This document shows, in pieces, positions 8,669-18,639 of a stretch of 24,183 bases of DNA. A program made the position numbers and the translations under genes. How positions within the stretch are numbered: position 1 is the stretch's first letter; every line of letters begins with the position of its first letter. The stretch is taken from NCBI GenBank assembly GCA_000708835.1, contig DF237859.1, positions 1 to 24,183 on the forward strand, given 5' to 3'. Under the pieces are notes generated by a model that was given only the letters and a program-made list of their open reading frames with translations, was not told the DNA's origin and made no database searches. This DNA is from Klebsormidium nitens. Taxonomy: Eukaryota > Streptophyta > Klebsormidiophyceae > Klebsormidiales > Klebsormidiaceae.

Positions 8669-10102
8669 TATGAAGCAGTAGCAGCCAGGTTCAATTGCAA
8701 GACATTCCAATCATATGTTTTGCTAATGATCCTTCTCGTGTATGCGGTCCGAGACAAACCGTTCTGCACTCCCGTCCACCATCAATGATTATCCGTTGAA
8801 TAAGCATGAGAACAGAATAGAGTGTTTGGCAAAGGAAGGTGGACAGGCTGAATGAAAGTTGACAGCCCTTTCATGCATGCCTACCTTTCCTTTCACTCTT
8901 TGGATGTATGGCATAAATGCAACATGAGATTGGTATGACACTTGGATGTGGGTTGCTATCAATTTGTATTGATTGATGCAATTAATCATTCAGAAGGTCC
9001 GGCCTACCGTCTAAGATGTTATTGCTGTCTTTATGTTTTGTCCGGATTGGATGAATGACATCCGGGACCACTACTATAGGACTAATCTAATCTGCCTATA
9101 GAACTATGGAAAGGGCTCCCAAGGGGCTATGTTCTAGGGGCTGGGCCAGACCAAACTCAAAGCATACCAAGAAAAGCCGGAATATTCTCTGAAAGCTATC
9201 ATGCAGCAATCCAAGCACTGTGATTTAACACCTGGGTGAAAGATATGCAATTTTAGATGAGTTTTCCAGCTTTTCGGAGAGCTTCAGCGTTGATCAAAAT
9301 TGCCGTGTCTGGAGGGTGTTGTATCATACCTGGGGGGGAAGAGAAGCACTTGGTCAGTCTTTTGCCTGCACAGGGTCTTCAGGGACGAAGCCAATCAGTA
9401 GAATAGAGGTCTTCTGTAGATGCGGGCCTCTCACAGGCCAAGAGAATGCACTCAAGTCGTTTCAAGGCTTGGCCCAGCCCCTTTCGAATGCTAGTTGTCT
9501 CGTGCTTCGTCTTGCTGTTCGCTGAATGCCAAAGTGTCTTTGCTAGAAGGTCCGTGCTTTCTGTGGCGCGAGAAGGGCTTTCTGCTGTGCGAAGCAATTT
9601 TGAAATGAGGAGCAAGCTCCGGGCATCGTCAGCTTTTGCCCTTGGGCGATGAGTTTGGAGTCGAACGTTGAAGTGTCTGACTTGGCAAACTCTGAGTGGC
9701 TGAAAGTCTACCGAAGCGTTCTGACCGTTCGATTCGATTTGTGAATTAAGTTGACCGAAGTGTAGGGTTTAACGTACGTACGCCGGGCGTGCTGACGTCA
9801 TGCGGTGGTGAGGCGGCCGCGGCGTTGCCGGGCGCGTGCGCCGCGCTGTTCGCACCCGATGCGCCCGCGAGAGCGGCTGAGTTGCCGCCGGCGGAGGTGT
9901 CCTGGGGGGATTTCTTGTTGCGGCGCGTGGCTACACCGTCTGCCTTGGCAGTCTTGGCAATCAGAGCGGAAAGCCCTGGAGAGCGGCAAGAGTTTGAGTT
10001 TTACACCCAATGTATTAACCCCTGTTTTTGAGGTGTGTCCAGTTGCATTAGAAACCTCGCACGCTTGTGCAAGGCGGTGAAAAATAGAAAATACACTCCG
10101 AG
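8669..10102 (-). repeat. Right direct repeat (pseudo-LTR, 5' copy, upstream of RT)
   Basis: This is the second copy of the 1.43 kb repeat, lying 5' of the reverse transcriptase on the coding (minus) strand, where the promoter of a Penelope-like element would be expected. Unlike the left copy, its outer end runs into a hairpin. The repeat starts 253 bases upstream of the RT start codon, so the RT reading frame does not begin inside it. Confidence 0.93.
9781..9925. promoter_or_regulatory. CpG-rich patch with CRE-type palindrome inside the pseudo-LTR
   Basis: A block of about 145 bases is strikingly rich in G, C and CpG compared with its flanks. It contains the palindrome TGACGTCA at 9793-9800 and an ACGTACGTACG run just upstream. 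The same block is at 3121-3265 in the other repeat, without a single difference. A CpG-rich patch with a CREB/bZIP-type site in a terminal repeat could be promoter sequence. No TATA box or start site can be assigned, so the role is inferred. Confidence 0.3.
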
Positions 10103-10134
10103 CGGAGAGCTCGGAGTGTATCTACACTTTTTCA
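10078..10134. repeat. Inverted repeat / hairpin at the 5' edge of the element
   Basis: The last 25 bases of the right direct repeat (10078-10102) are followed, after a 7-base loop, by an imperfect reverse complement (10110-10134). Twelve bases next to the loop (ATACACTCCGAG against CTCGGAGTGTAT) pair perfectly. Six poorly matched positions follow, then seven more perfect pairs. The left repeat carries the first arm (3418-3442) but not the second. The hairpin therefore belongs to the outer 5' edge and probably arose during insertion by snap-back or template switching. Confidence 0.75.
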
Positions 10135-11269
10135 GTAACTCGGCTCTAAGCTTACTGCGGGGTCCCCGAGCAAAACAAATCGCCGCGCCGTCCAGCCAAA
10201 ATTTGACTTCATGCAGACGTGCCAAGCACCAGCTGCAGACGGACCACGTGGAGTAACACTGTTGACGGCATGCCTGCTTCGGAATGGCGTACCGTAAATT
10301 TGAAACCCGTGAAATTGAAACCGCCGATCGAGATGTCCGGTCACATCGCAAGGTTCAAATCAGCTAAATCGAATCGCCGCGCTACTCAGACTCGCCGCGC
10401 ACGCGCCTGGCACGCGCCTTACTATGCTACAAGCTAGGTCCTATCGTTCTATCATTACGACCAATTTTGGGCATAGACTTGTAAAGTATCATCGAAGGTG
10501 CAAACGCTCAAAACCTCCATATTTTGTATATTATATATTTAAGGCTTTGCTTCCCTGCATCGTTTGAAAGAATCGACTTCCACCATGCACTGACCATTCG
10601 ACTATGGTAAATCTTACTGCGGACCATGTTCGAATGCCTTACTATCCTTGACTCATAGTGCCATTTATGGGTAGTTTTGCTACCATGCAGACTATGTAAT
10701 GGTTTGACGAGTGTCAACATTATATGGAAGTGGGACCAAAGCCCTCTAGCTCTCTTTTCTCTCAAATTCCAACTGGCAAGACTCGGAATTCGTCGGCCAG
10801 CCTGAGAGGTTCGTCTGAAACTATTCCTACGAGACTGCAATATCAAAGCATTCAAACGGTTTGTCAAGGGTTGTTACTGATGCGGACTTGGAAATGTAAA
10901 ATTGGAGTTCCATGCACTTGGTAGACAAGTCACAGTGGCTAACTACCTGGGCCCCTTACGCCTGGCACTAATCAACCTAAGCGATTTTGCCATGATTCTC
11001 TGGTTTCCTTTCGTCTTTGATTGTCACGATGTATAAGCTGCCACTCGAGCACATACCCAGCCACACGGATCCAAACGTATAGGTCCTGTGCGGTTTGTCC
11101 AAAGCTTTTATGTCACAGTGTGGCTTCTAAGGCGTCAAATGCTCCAAAAGTGTCATTTTCTGCATGGCACAAATGATTAGGGGGACGCTCATGTCAACAA
11201 TCCCAGAAATGCACGGAAATCCGCAGCGACCAGTCTGCGACTAAGTGTCGCAAACAAAATCAAGTGTGA
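10135..11269. other. Right flank of the retroelement, no gene seen
   Basis: No protein or RNA gene is recognisable. The longest frame (10508-10867, minus strand) has no family features. A small perfect hairpin (TGCGAC, loop TAAGT, GTCGCA) lies at 11236-11252, just downstream of the tRNA-like unit on its own strand. Confidence 0.5.
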
Positions 11270-11343
11270 TGTTCCGACCAGGTATCGAACCCGCATTGGT
11301 AGACTCCGTAGGCTAGCGCACTAGACCACTAGGCTACCGCCAA
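11270..11343 (-). tRNA. Degenerate tRNA-like unit (tRNA pseudogene or SINE head)
   Basis: On the minus strand there is a perfect A box (TAGCCTAGTGG at 11336-11326) and a near-perfect B box (GGTTCGATACC, ending at 11281), 45 bases apart as in a real tRNA. A 74-base tRNA frame fits. The anticodon loop would be CTACGGA (anticodon ACG, Arg), with T33 and a purine at 37. The T stem pairs at 4 of 5 positions. The acceptor stem pairs at only about 4 of 7, and the anticodon stem at 2 of 5. This is therefore not a sound tRNA gene. A tRNA pseudogene or the Pol III head of a SINE fits best. No clear SINE tail was seen. Confidence 0.45.
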
Positions 11344-11423
11344 CTCGATGCTGCTCCGATTTGCGTAGAATATACTCACCATTGTACCGGCGGTCTCCCA
11401 GTCGCGGTCAGGCCTGCCTGAGA

Positions 11424-11600
11424 CTGGGTGGGGCCGGTAGGGCGTTAGGGTGGGTTAGGGTAGGGTTAGGTACGCCACTACCCAGGGACGGGTGGGGCTG
11501 GTCGGCGGTTAGGGTTAGGGTTGGGTTAGGGTAGAGTGGGCCGGGTTAACCACCTCCCTGGGACGATTTTAGGGTTACGTCACCTATACCCTAGGGTTTT
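11424..11600 (+). repeat. Interstitial telomere-like (TTAGGG-type) block in a twofold minisatellite
   Basis: Six exact TTAGGG hexamers (11445, 11455, 11509, 11515, 11526, 11569) and several variants (GTAGGG, TTGGGT, TTAGGT) sit in a G-rich stretch. The block is built from two related units of about 70-80 bases. Each begins with GAC.GGGTGGGGC.GGT, continues with the TTAGGG run and ends near CCC.GGGACG. It resembles subtelomeric sequence or a telomere scar rather than a functional telomere. The G-rich strand is the plus strand. Confidence 0.6.
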
Positions 11601-14241
11601 GGTGTATCGTAACCCAATTTTCCGGTAATTTCCGGCATGGTAGATATAACCGTTCCAGTACAAATGATGAAATTCCACAGCCAAACCGTCTTCAAATAAG
11701 GCGCTAAAAGTTTGTGGGGGTCCGGGCCATCGTAGGGACTTATTTTGGTCGCATTGTTTGCCCGGCCATGCCGAACGTCAAGCGTTAGCGGAAACAATTT
11801 AGGGTTTTGACGTCTTCAAAGACGCACCCACAAAGCAACCGCTCTAGCAGTCGTTCAATTTGGGTTTCGACCAGATGATGCGACCAGAAACCGAGTTAAG
11901 GCCCAAACGAAGGCAGCCCCGAAGAAATCCCAGTCAAATCTCAAAAATGGGCTGTGGAAATGGGGTTCAAAAACAGCATATATGGGCTTATGGACACGCC
12001 GGAAGTCTCACTCGACCGACTTGCACGCGCGAGTCGGGCAAACCCGTACGGCGTACGTCAGCAACCAAAATTCCCGAACTTCTTGAAAAACACCATTCGG
12101 ACGCCGAAAAACTTAGCCTATACTCGGGGTCCCCACTTACTGGCGATGTTTACATAGTCTTGCCAAAGGAAAGTTTTCATGAGGAAGCTATGGTCAAATC
12201 AATGTCAAAGGAGATCATCCAACTAAGTTTCAATTTCAAGGCGGCCTGCTTGGTGGAAAGAGACTGAAACACTTTCTCAGCAAGGCAGTATTGCACAATT
12301 AGACAACATTTTTGAGTCTTCAAACCTGCTTTAGATCAACAGGTTTTTGCATCCTGCTCGGAAGCTACGAGCTTGGTGATAAAAACAACCTAGCTAGCTG
12401 AGGTTGCAAGGTGCATATGCACATGATGATGTGCCAGCTGCATTGGAGGTGCATCCTGGTGCTGGTACGAGCTGGAGTTGAAATACATAAATGTCGGAGC
12501 TCATGCATTTTTACCTGGTGAGTGAAGGAGGGGTTTGTCTTTGTATCATCACAGATTGCTTCGTGCATCATAAACTTGCACTTCAGAACACACCACGACA
12601 GTGAGTAGCAAAAGTGTAATGAGCTTTGCAACGATCGTTGGAGCTCTTTTAAAGTCTTTTGAGAGGCCGCAGGGCATGCTATGTTTTTGAAAGCGCCGAA
12701 GAGGCCCTCGATGCAACTACTTGACCGGTTCTGCACATGACCCTCAACATACCACCTCTTGAAGTGGGCACTTGAGCCGACGACTTATATCCTTCAAAGT
12801 TGATTCTGCGCATCTATATGCTTTGAAATGTCATGGTTGTATGACTCATCTTGGTCTGAAACATCTGCATCGCATTATCTGCTCTCTGATTCCTCTAGGC
12901 AGCTATCACGCTGTATGACATCGGCATAGCAGAGCATTGGTTGCATAGCGTATTGCATGATTTGCTTGTTATTGCATAGCTTATGAGACGTTGCATAGCT
13001 TACGAGCTAGATTGCACAGACGCGGTTACCAGCGGCAGGTTATCGCAGACTCTGATTTATGTTTGCAGTCGTTATGACTTAAGTCGCAGCTCAGTCTGCG
13101 CGTATTCGATTCGATAGGCTAGATTCACAGTTAGCTTAGACCTCGCCATACATTAGGCAGAGACACCTCGCTAGGAGACCATTCTTCTCGCGAGTAGACT
13201 CTCGTGAGGAGCTCTTGGCGCCTTGACATGGTGGCCATGCTTGCATCATTTTAGTCTACTTAGCATTCACCTCTCTCCTTGCACTTCTCAACACAGCCTT
13301 GTCGTGAGTTCCAACCTTGGACTCGCGGGAAGAATCCTTGGCTCACGAGATAGCGCAAGCGGAGAGAAGGCTCCCATTACGGGGAAGCGCACGAGCATAC
13401 GGCTTCAAGACAAGACGCGCAAGTGCATTGCTTGCAGACAACCTTTACAAGTATTGCGGGACAGCAGCTCTCAGTCGCAGACTCTTAGTGGTGAAGGTGG
13501 CATCGGCGACACCCGGGCACCTTTGTTTGTTCTCGCTTACTTGCAAGTTGGTGGTGGTGGCATTGAGCGCCACCCAGTCTTTAGCGTACGCCGCCAGTAT
13601 AGTGGTGGTCTTGGCAGGCTTTTAGCCTTGGGAAGCTTGGTCAATCAGTGGTGGGCTCCGAGACAGTGGGCGCCGCCAAGATTCAGAGGGGTGCGTCATT
13701 ACCGGCAGTTTTGGCGCCAGGGCTGCCGTCAGCGCAGCGCCTGCAGGCCCGCAACTTCAGAAGATTTTGGCAAGGCTGCCCGGAGCGCAGCGCCTGGGCG
13801 TCAGGACAGCCAATTCGGGTTGGCTAATGGTTTGCTGTCCTTTGGACGGCGTCACGCTGTATTCTGGGGTGTTCAGGGTGCGTAGACAGCCCACCAGTTT
13901 TTATTACGATCCGTGTGGCATATCCATTCGGACGGCCTCGTATCAATCATTTCTGTTCGGCAAGACTTATCCAATAGGGTAGTCGAATATCTGGTCTGAA
14001 ACCCTGTTCTGAAGATTCTGAGCTGCATTCATTTGTCGCTTCAGTCTAGTTGTCACTTGCACATGGGTATGGTATATGTGCACTACCAATCACGTGTCAC
14101 ATCTGTCATGTACGCATGGCGGTCGGCGCGCGTATTGGACGCGACGACTCACACATGACACGAGTGCATCTTACTGGATAATGATGTACACACCGGATGA
14201 CTCGACTTAGCTCTGTCCAGACTTATCCACGCGGCCAAGTC
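11601..14241. other. Long stretch with no supportable gene
   Basis: No family-level match was found. The longest frames (11860-12267 plus, 12365-12736 minus, 13223-13885 plus) lack conserved motifs and disagree with overlapping frames. A small cluster of TTGCATAGC copies (12941, 12972, 12991) with a period of about 20 bases lies at 12923-13016. Near-repeats of the type GGCTGCC..(C/G)AGCGCAGCGCCTG occur at about 13723 and 13775. The missing RT, RNase H and integrase of the neighbouring Ty3-like relic could have been here, but I see no trace of them. Confidence 0.45.
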
Positions 14242-15446
14242 TCATGTACTGATTATTGTGTTCGACTGAGTACCTGATAGGAATACCAACCTGGGTATGT
14301 AGTACGCTTTGTACGTACCGAACCAGGAAGCATGGCTGTGTATAATAGCGTCGGCATTGATTAGATGTGGAAACAATTGGGTAAGTGTGACTAATCGTTG
14401 TTGAGCCACACAACGGCACGTTGGATCTGTCTCATGCACATGCGTAAATTTTGCGGACTTTTACACCTGCGCGAACGAGCGCTTCTGTCGGCGCGCACAG
14501 TCCAGAACACAGTTCAATTATGACTATGCCTATGCTGTTAACAGCTGTTTGTTCATGTATGTCCACAAAATTGGGGTCCAATGGAGATCCATATCTAGAA
14601 GCTAAAAGGATGGCCGGCTCTGGTGGCTCGGTCAAGCTACGAATGCTACGCTGAAAGCTAGTAATAACACTATGCGTGTCTAACTGATCCCTAAACTCTA
14701 GCTGGAGCCGCGCCGCTCGCTCCTCACGCGCCGTCTGGGGCGCTGGAACTGGTCCTGTACACAGCTGTACAAAGGCTGGAGGCGGTCTGGGGGCCCGTGG
14801 GGCCGTCACTCGTCCTGCGTAGGAAAGTGTGACGTTAGTTAAACGAGAGCTAGTGGCGGCACTGAGGCCTGCGTTGAGTAGGTCAACGTTGAATATTGAA
14901 GGCAACTCTGCGGTTGTGGAATTTCCCTCCCACCACCTGGGATAGTATATGAGTGTTTGGGTATACGGATTGGGCTTCAAGTTACACCAATCCGTCCAAT
15001 TACGCTCATCCCAATTAGAGTTTCGCGGGTCTGTGACGGAACAATAGTTAGTTTAACCTGGACCATTGTTGCCGCAGAGGTTTCTGGGTTAACTGAGATT
15101 TCAACTGTGTCCCAGGTCCTCTCAACAGGTGCTGTGGTGAATGCATCTGCTGTAATAAGACTGATGGCTTTTCGTTGCCGCATCTCTGAATTTATTCCCA
15201 AGCGTTTGGCAGTCCAGTTAGAAATAATCACGCTCTCACAGCCAGTGTCAATTGTTAACCAGTCTAGGGCCACACCGTTAATTAGAAAAGCGGGGTTAGG
15301 TTCTGAGTTATCAAGCGGATTTTCAATCCAAGCATGTTCTACGACCTTCCGAAGGGTACCTAACCGGCATGTTACCGGTTATGCAACCATAACGCACGGG
15401 GGGTACGAACCCAACCGTCGCGTGCCCATCGGCCTGCATCTGGACA
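14242..15446 (-). pseudogene. Ty3-like retrotransposon fragment: zinc-knuckle remnant, aspartic protease, cytosine methyltransferase start
   Basis: Three parts follow one another on the minus strand. A decayed zinc knuckle (C-P-D-A-G-R-W-A-R-D, final Cys lost) lies at about 15446-15414. A retropepsin-type aspartic protease lies at 15378-14977, with catalytic LTIDTGCES and the C-terminal LIGMSVIGRIGV. After a -1 shift at its stop, a linker of about 130 residues leads into IELCSGLCAPTEALVRAG, motif I (AdoMet binding) of a C5 cytosine methyltransferase. After another frameshift near 14430 comes ETDPTCRCVAQQRL, the acidic motif II region. The catalytic PCQ motif, RT, RNase H and integrase are not found. 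The known precedent is retrotransposons of dinoflagellates and charophyte algae that captured such enzymes. The fragment is decayed and truncated. Confidence 0.7.
14977..15378 (-). pseudogene. Retropepsin-like aspartic protease domain
   Basis: This open segment begins after an in-frame TAA at 15379-15381 and covers about 133 codons. PNPAFLINGVALDWLTIDTG shows the typical strand before the active-site Asp-Thr-Gly. The segment closes with ETLIGMSVIGRIGV, equivalent to the LLG-M-x-hh-x-x-hG motif near the C-terminus of Ty3-type proteases. In an active element it would mature the Gag-Pol polyprotein as a homodimer. Its stop (TGA at 14977-14979) overlaps the following frame, so a -1 shift would join protease and methyltransferase parts. 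Whether that shift was programmed or mutational cannot be told from one copy. Confidence 0.75.
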
Positions 15447-15585
15447 ATCCAAACGCCGCAATGCTTTTAGAGATCCAAACTCACTCGAATCCTTCGGGTA
15501 CTTAAATCAATTGGTATCGCCATTTCCAATTCGACTTTCATTCAAGTTATCAACATCCATCGCAACCGGACCTCGTGTCCAACCA

Positions 15586-15643
15586 GCATCCGAGCGCCTT
15601 GAGCGTTCAACCCCGCATCCGAGCGCCTTGAGCGTTCAACCCC
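15586..15643. repeat. Perfect 29-bp tandem duplication
   Basis: A 29-base unit beginning GCATCCGAGCGCC and ending TTCAACCCC occurs twice, head to tail, without a mismatch (15586-15614, 15615-15643). It lies upstream (5' on the minus strand) of the protease relic and has no visible function. Confidence 0.95.
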
Positions 15644-18600
15644 AACTTACGAGTGTACTCGCATACACTCATCCGTTACCAGTAGTATCAGAGAACCAGA
15701 GACAACAACACCGAAGGAGACGACGAGCCATACGGAGACCGTTAGCAATAGTAATATACTAACACGACAGTAATTCAGTAGGCCTTAGAGCCATTAGCAT
15801 TACCTGCTTGTTTCACATCATCATGTCTCATGCTTCCGGAGACGCACTCATCCAATCTGTAAGTGTCATGTACTCGTTTCTGACGTTTGCCAATGTTTGA
15901 GTTATCCATTTGGACATCCAAATCAGACGTCTTGCGAGCAACGGCCACTGGGCGGAGCCTCAAGGTTGGTCAATGCGGGTGTTGCGTGGTTTGCCTTGAA
16001 TGTTAGCACATCACCTTCAATCTCAGCTTATTCATTGTTTCATAACTTATCCTTGCCAATTTCACAAAGCTGGGAAAGATAATGCATGACTTTGAATTCC
16101 TTACATAAACATACAACGCATCATGTAGTTTTATCGGTTGTCAATAAACAGGTTCGCTCCGAAGTACCGAGCCTAATCAGATGCCGAGCCTATATCGCAT
16201 GACACGTATGCTGGAATTCAGTTTCCTCGTGTTTCTCATTTTTTCATGCATGTAGCACCAGTTTTCCGCTTTGTCTTATACCTCATCCAGAAGCTTTGTC
16301 TCGAGGGTATTTTGGGCATCAAGTTTCCGCTTTGTCGGGATTGTAACCAGTCCGGATTGCTGGCCCCGTTTGCGCACGGTCTTAGTGAAGCTGCGCAACG
16401 TGCAAATCGTCTAAATGTTGCACAACGTTTCTGCACATTCCTCGTTGCTGCTCCCCGTGCTTGAATTCTGCAGAGTACCGCTTTTGGACCAACCCATCTA
16501 TAACAAGGGTTCCGAGGTTCCGGGACTGGTTGAACCGGGCCAAACCTGGGCAAGTGCATGATTCAGGCCGTCACGGCATCTCTAGATGCCTCTTATCTAG
16601 GAGGCGTTTGTCAAAGCTGGATTACAGATGTCCCTGTCACTTCCAGCTATAACGATCTTTGTGCAGCCTACTCGTAACTTAGGAAAACCAATCCGAGAGG
16701 CTCTTCCAGAATCAAGGAATCTCATCATCGTTTGATCGGCGTTTCCAGATTGATAAGACCCCAGATCGGACATGTGCAGGATTAAATACTACTTGGACTC
16801 TTTGTTGGATTGAGTGTCTAACTTACAACCAATCAAACTTCGGTCGAAGGCTCGAAGCAGTGCATCACGAGGAGGCAAGTTCCGAGGCTGACCGCCGAGT
16901 ACGTCTGCGGTCAAGTCAGGGGCGAGGCATCGATCGGGTCGTGCCTATTGTCAATGACGTACCCATTGCATTCCGAATTCTTGCCTTCTAAACCCGGACT
17001 ATCAAAAGTCGTTATTGAAATGCAGAAGCCTGCTCACAAAATGCCAGCGATTAGTGCAGATGTCCGTCGCAAAGGGAACGCTGATCAAGTTCAAATCTAG
17101 AGCCTTAGGTCAGTTTTTGATTCGGGTTCTGCTTCCGCTCCAATATTTTCGGTTCCGACTTCGACCAAGCGACAGAAGGCTGGCCATTGAAGGAACCTCG
17201 CTACCGCAGTCAGAGGTGTCAGCATGTTGACGGCGCTCTTTAACCTGCAAATATCCGCCAGCAGGGAGCGGATAGAGATTCGGGCGTACGTGCTTCAGCA
17301 CCTGGCACGGGGCCGAATCAAGGGGCAGCACGTGGCGTCATTGGGAGCGCGCCATGTTAGCTTCGCAGAATATGAAAGCCAGTCATGCAAGCTTTTTGGC
17401 ACGTCATCATCAACTCACATATCAAGCCACAATTTGTTTCAAATGAACATAGTGTCCTTCTTTTGGCTTCTTGCAGAGTTTTGAGGCGGGATAAGACGAT
17501 GAGAGTTGAAGTCTTCACAGACGGACTCTTGGATTAGTCGAGTTCCTATCAATGTGCAGGCCGCTGCTTCTCTTCTTGAGTGGCTAGGTCCTTTGATGTC
17601 TGCTCTCTTTCTGGATGAACAACCTCTTGATTGCTTAGAATGTTAAAGCGAACTGAGTCTTTTGATCGCGGATGTCCAAATAACGTGTCTCGGGCGCCGC
17701 TTCGTATGTTCTATTTGTCTTGCACAATCTTGATAACGTCTCCGTTCAGATCGAATAGAGGGTGATCGCCGATCCCGATGATACAGCAAGAGGGCTTTGC
17801 AATTTTTTGACCAGACCTACCGCCACCGCCCATTCACTGCGTTCAATTTCCTTCTGAGTCCTTGACCCCGGATCGTCGGCGTTAAGCCTTTTGACGGAAG
17901 CTCTTCGTGGTTTACAAGTTCATTGTCCGCTTTTTGCATTTCTTGCTGGAGAACGTATTTGCTATCCGTCTGCATGGATCAGGCGCTGAATAATCCTTTG
18001 AGGTACATGTTGCTATGCGGCGATCGGCCGAATTTGCAGGTGCAGCCATCTACTCCTGCTTACCTTACTTCGACACAATTGAAGGAACAAATCCGACCGT
18101 TACGTTGCCATGCTCCTTCCTGACAATACATACTGTTTATAAAAAAAATGGCTTGGACACATCTGGAATGAACACATCATGAACTACGGGTTGTAGTCCT
18201 TTCCTCTCTGCCTCGAGTCCTATCTTACTTGTTGCTCTCATGTGCCTTGATCGACAGATTCGACTACCATGGTGTGAGATTAGAGCGTGGTCCTTTTTCA
18301 CGACCCCACATCCCTCGAGCAGAGGCAGACCCTGCTAGCTGCCAATCAGCCCCCGGGCATGAGCGCGTTCACCTGAGGGCCCATGCCTCCGACCAGTACA
18401 CATGCGGCCAACGACAAGCAACTCCCCTGCTTCCGGCCGGCTCGTGCCCCCGGCTGTCCGAACAGCCCGGTCGAAGCGCAGCGTGGTCGGTCCGACACCA
18501 CTCGGACCAAGCACATGCCTTTTAGGCTGGTAAGTCCGCACCGGAGATTGATTCAATCGTTCAACGAGAAACCGGAGCCTTGTTGAGGGCCCGTTTATCC
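15644..18600. other. Stretch with no supportable gene
   Basis: Only short frames without family features are seen. Examples are 16236-16559 (minus), 17224-17484 (plus) and 18229-18525 (plus). No tRNA, rRNA or transposase motif was recognised. The minus-strand frame at 15775-15963 lies where the gag part of the Ty3-like relic could be, but nothing ties it to that family. Confidence 0.4.
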
Positions 18601-18639
18601 TCGACCAGAATTTGGTTGCCGGTTGCCCGCAAAAACTAT

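Larger units (their letters stand above)
2009..10134 (-). mobile_element. Penelope-like retroelement with pseudo-LTRs and three reading frames
   Basis: The element is transcribed on the minus strand. Its order is right direct repeat (10102-8669), leader, reverse transcriptase (8416-6309), CCCH/coiled-coil protein (6285-4147), HNH-like protein (4094-3525) and left direct repeat (3442-2009). The RT has Penelope-class features: an FQGHL.SGNLD block before the fingers, a PADK motif, LPKPHKTPIGWRP and a DKR.DY thumb motif. The direct repeats resemble the pseudo-LTRs known for this class, which arise from tandem head-to-tail copies. No GIY-YIG endonuclease follows the RT, unlike canonical members. 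No clear target-site duplication was found. The outer limits are set by where the two repeats stop matching, plus the hairpin at the right edge. The copy carries RT lesions, so it is probably non-autonomous now. Confidence 0.8.

Noticed and set aside
2009-10102. Classical LTR retrotransposon
   Set aside because: The RT motifs are Penelope-class, and no aspartic protease, RNase H or integrase lies between the repeats. The left repeat end is not TG...CA defined.
12365-12736. 123-residue minus-strand Cys/Ser-rich frame
   Set aside because: No conserved motif; length is compatible with chance.
13223-13885. 220-residue plus-strand frame
   Set aside because: Composition is uneven, overlapping frames (13317-13625) are equally open and no domain is visible.
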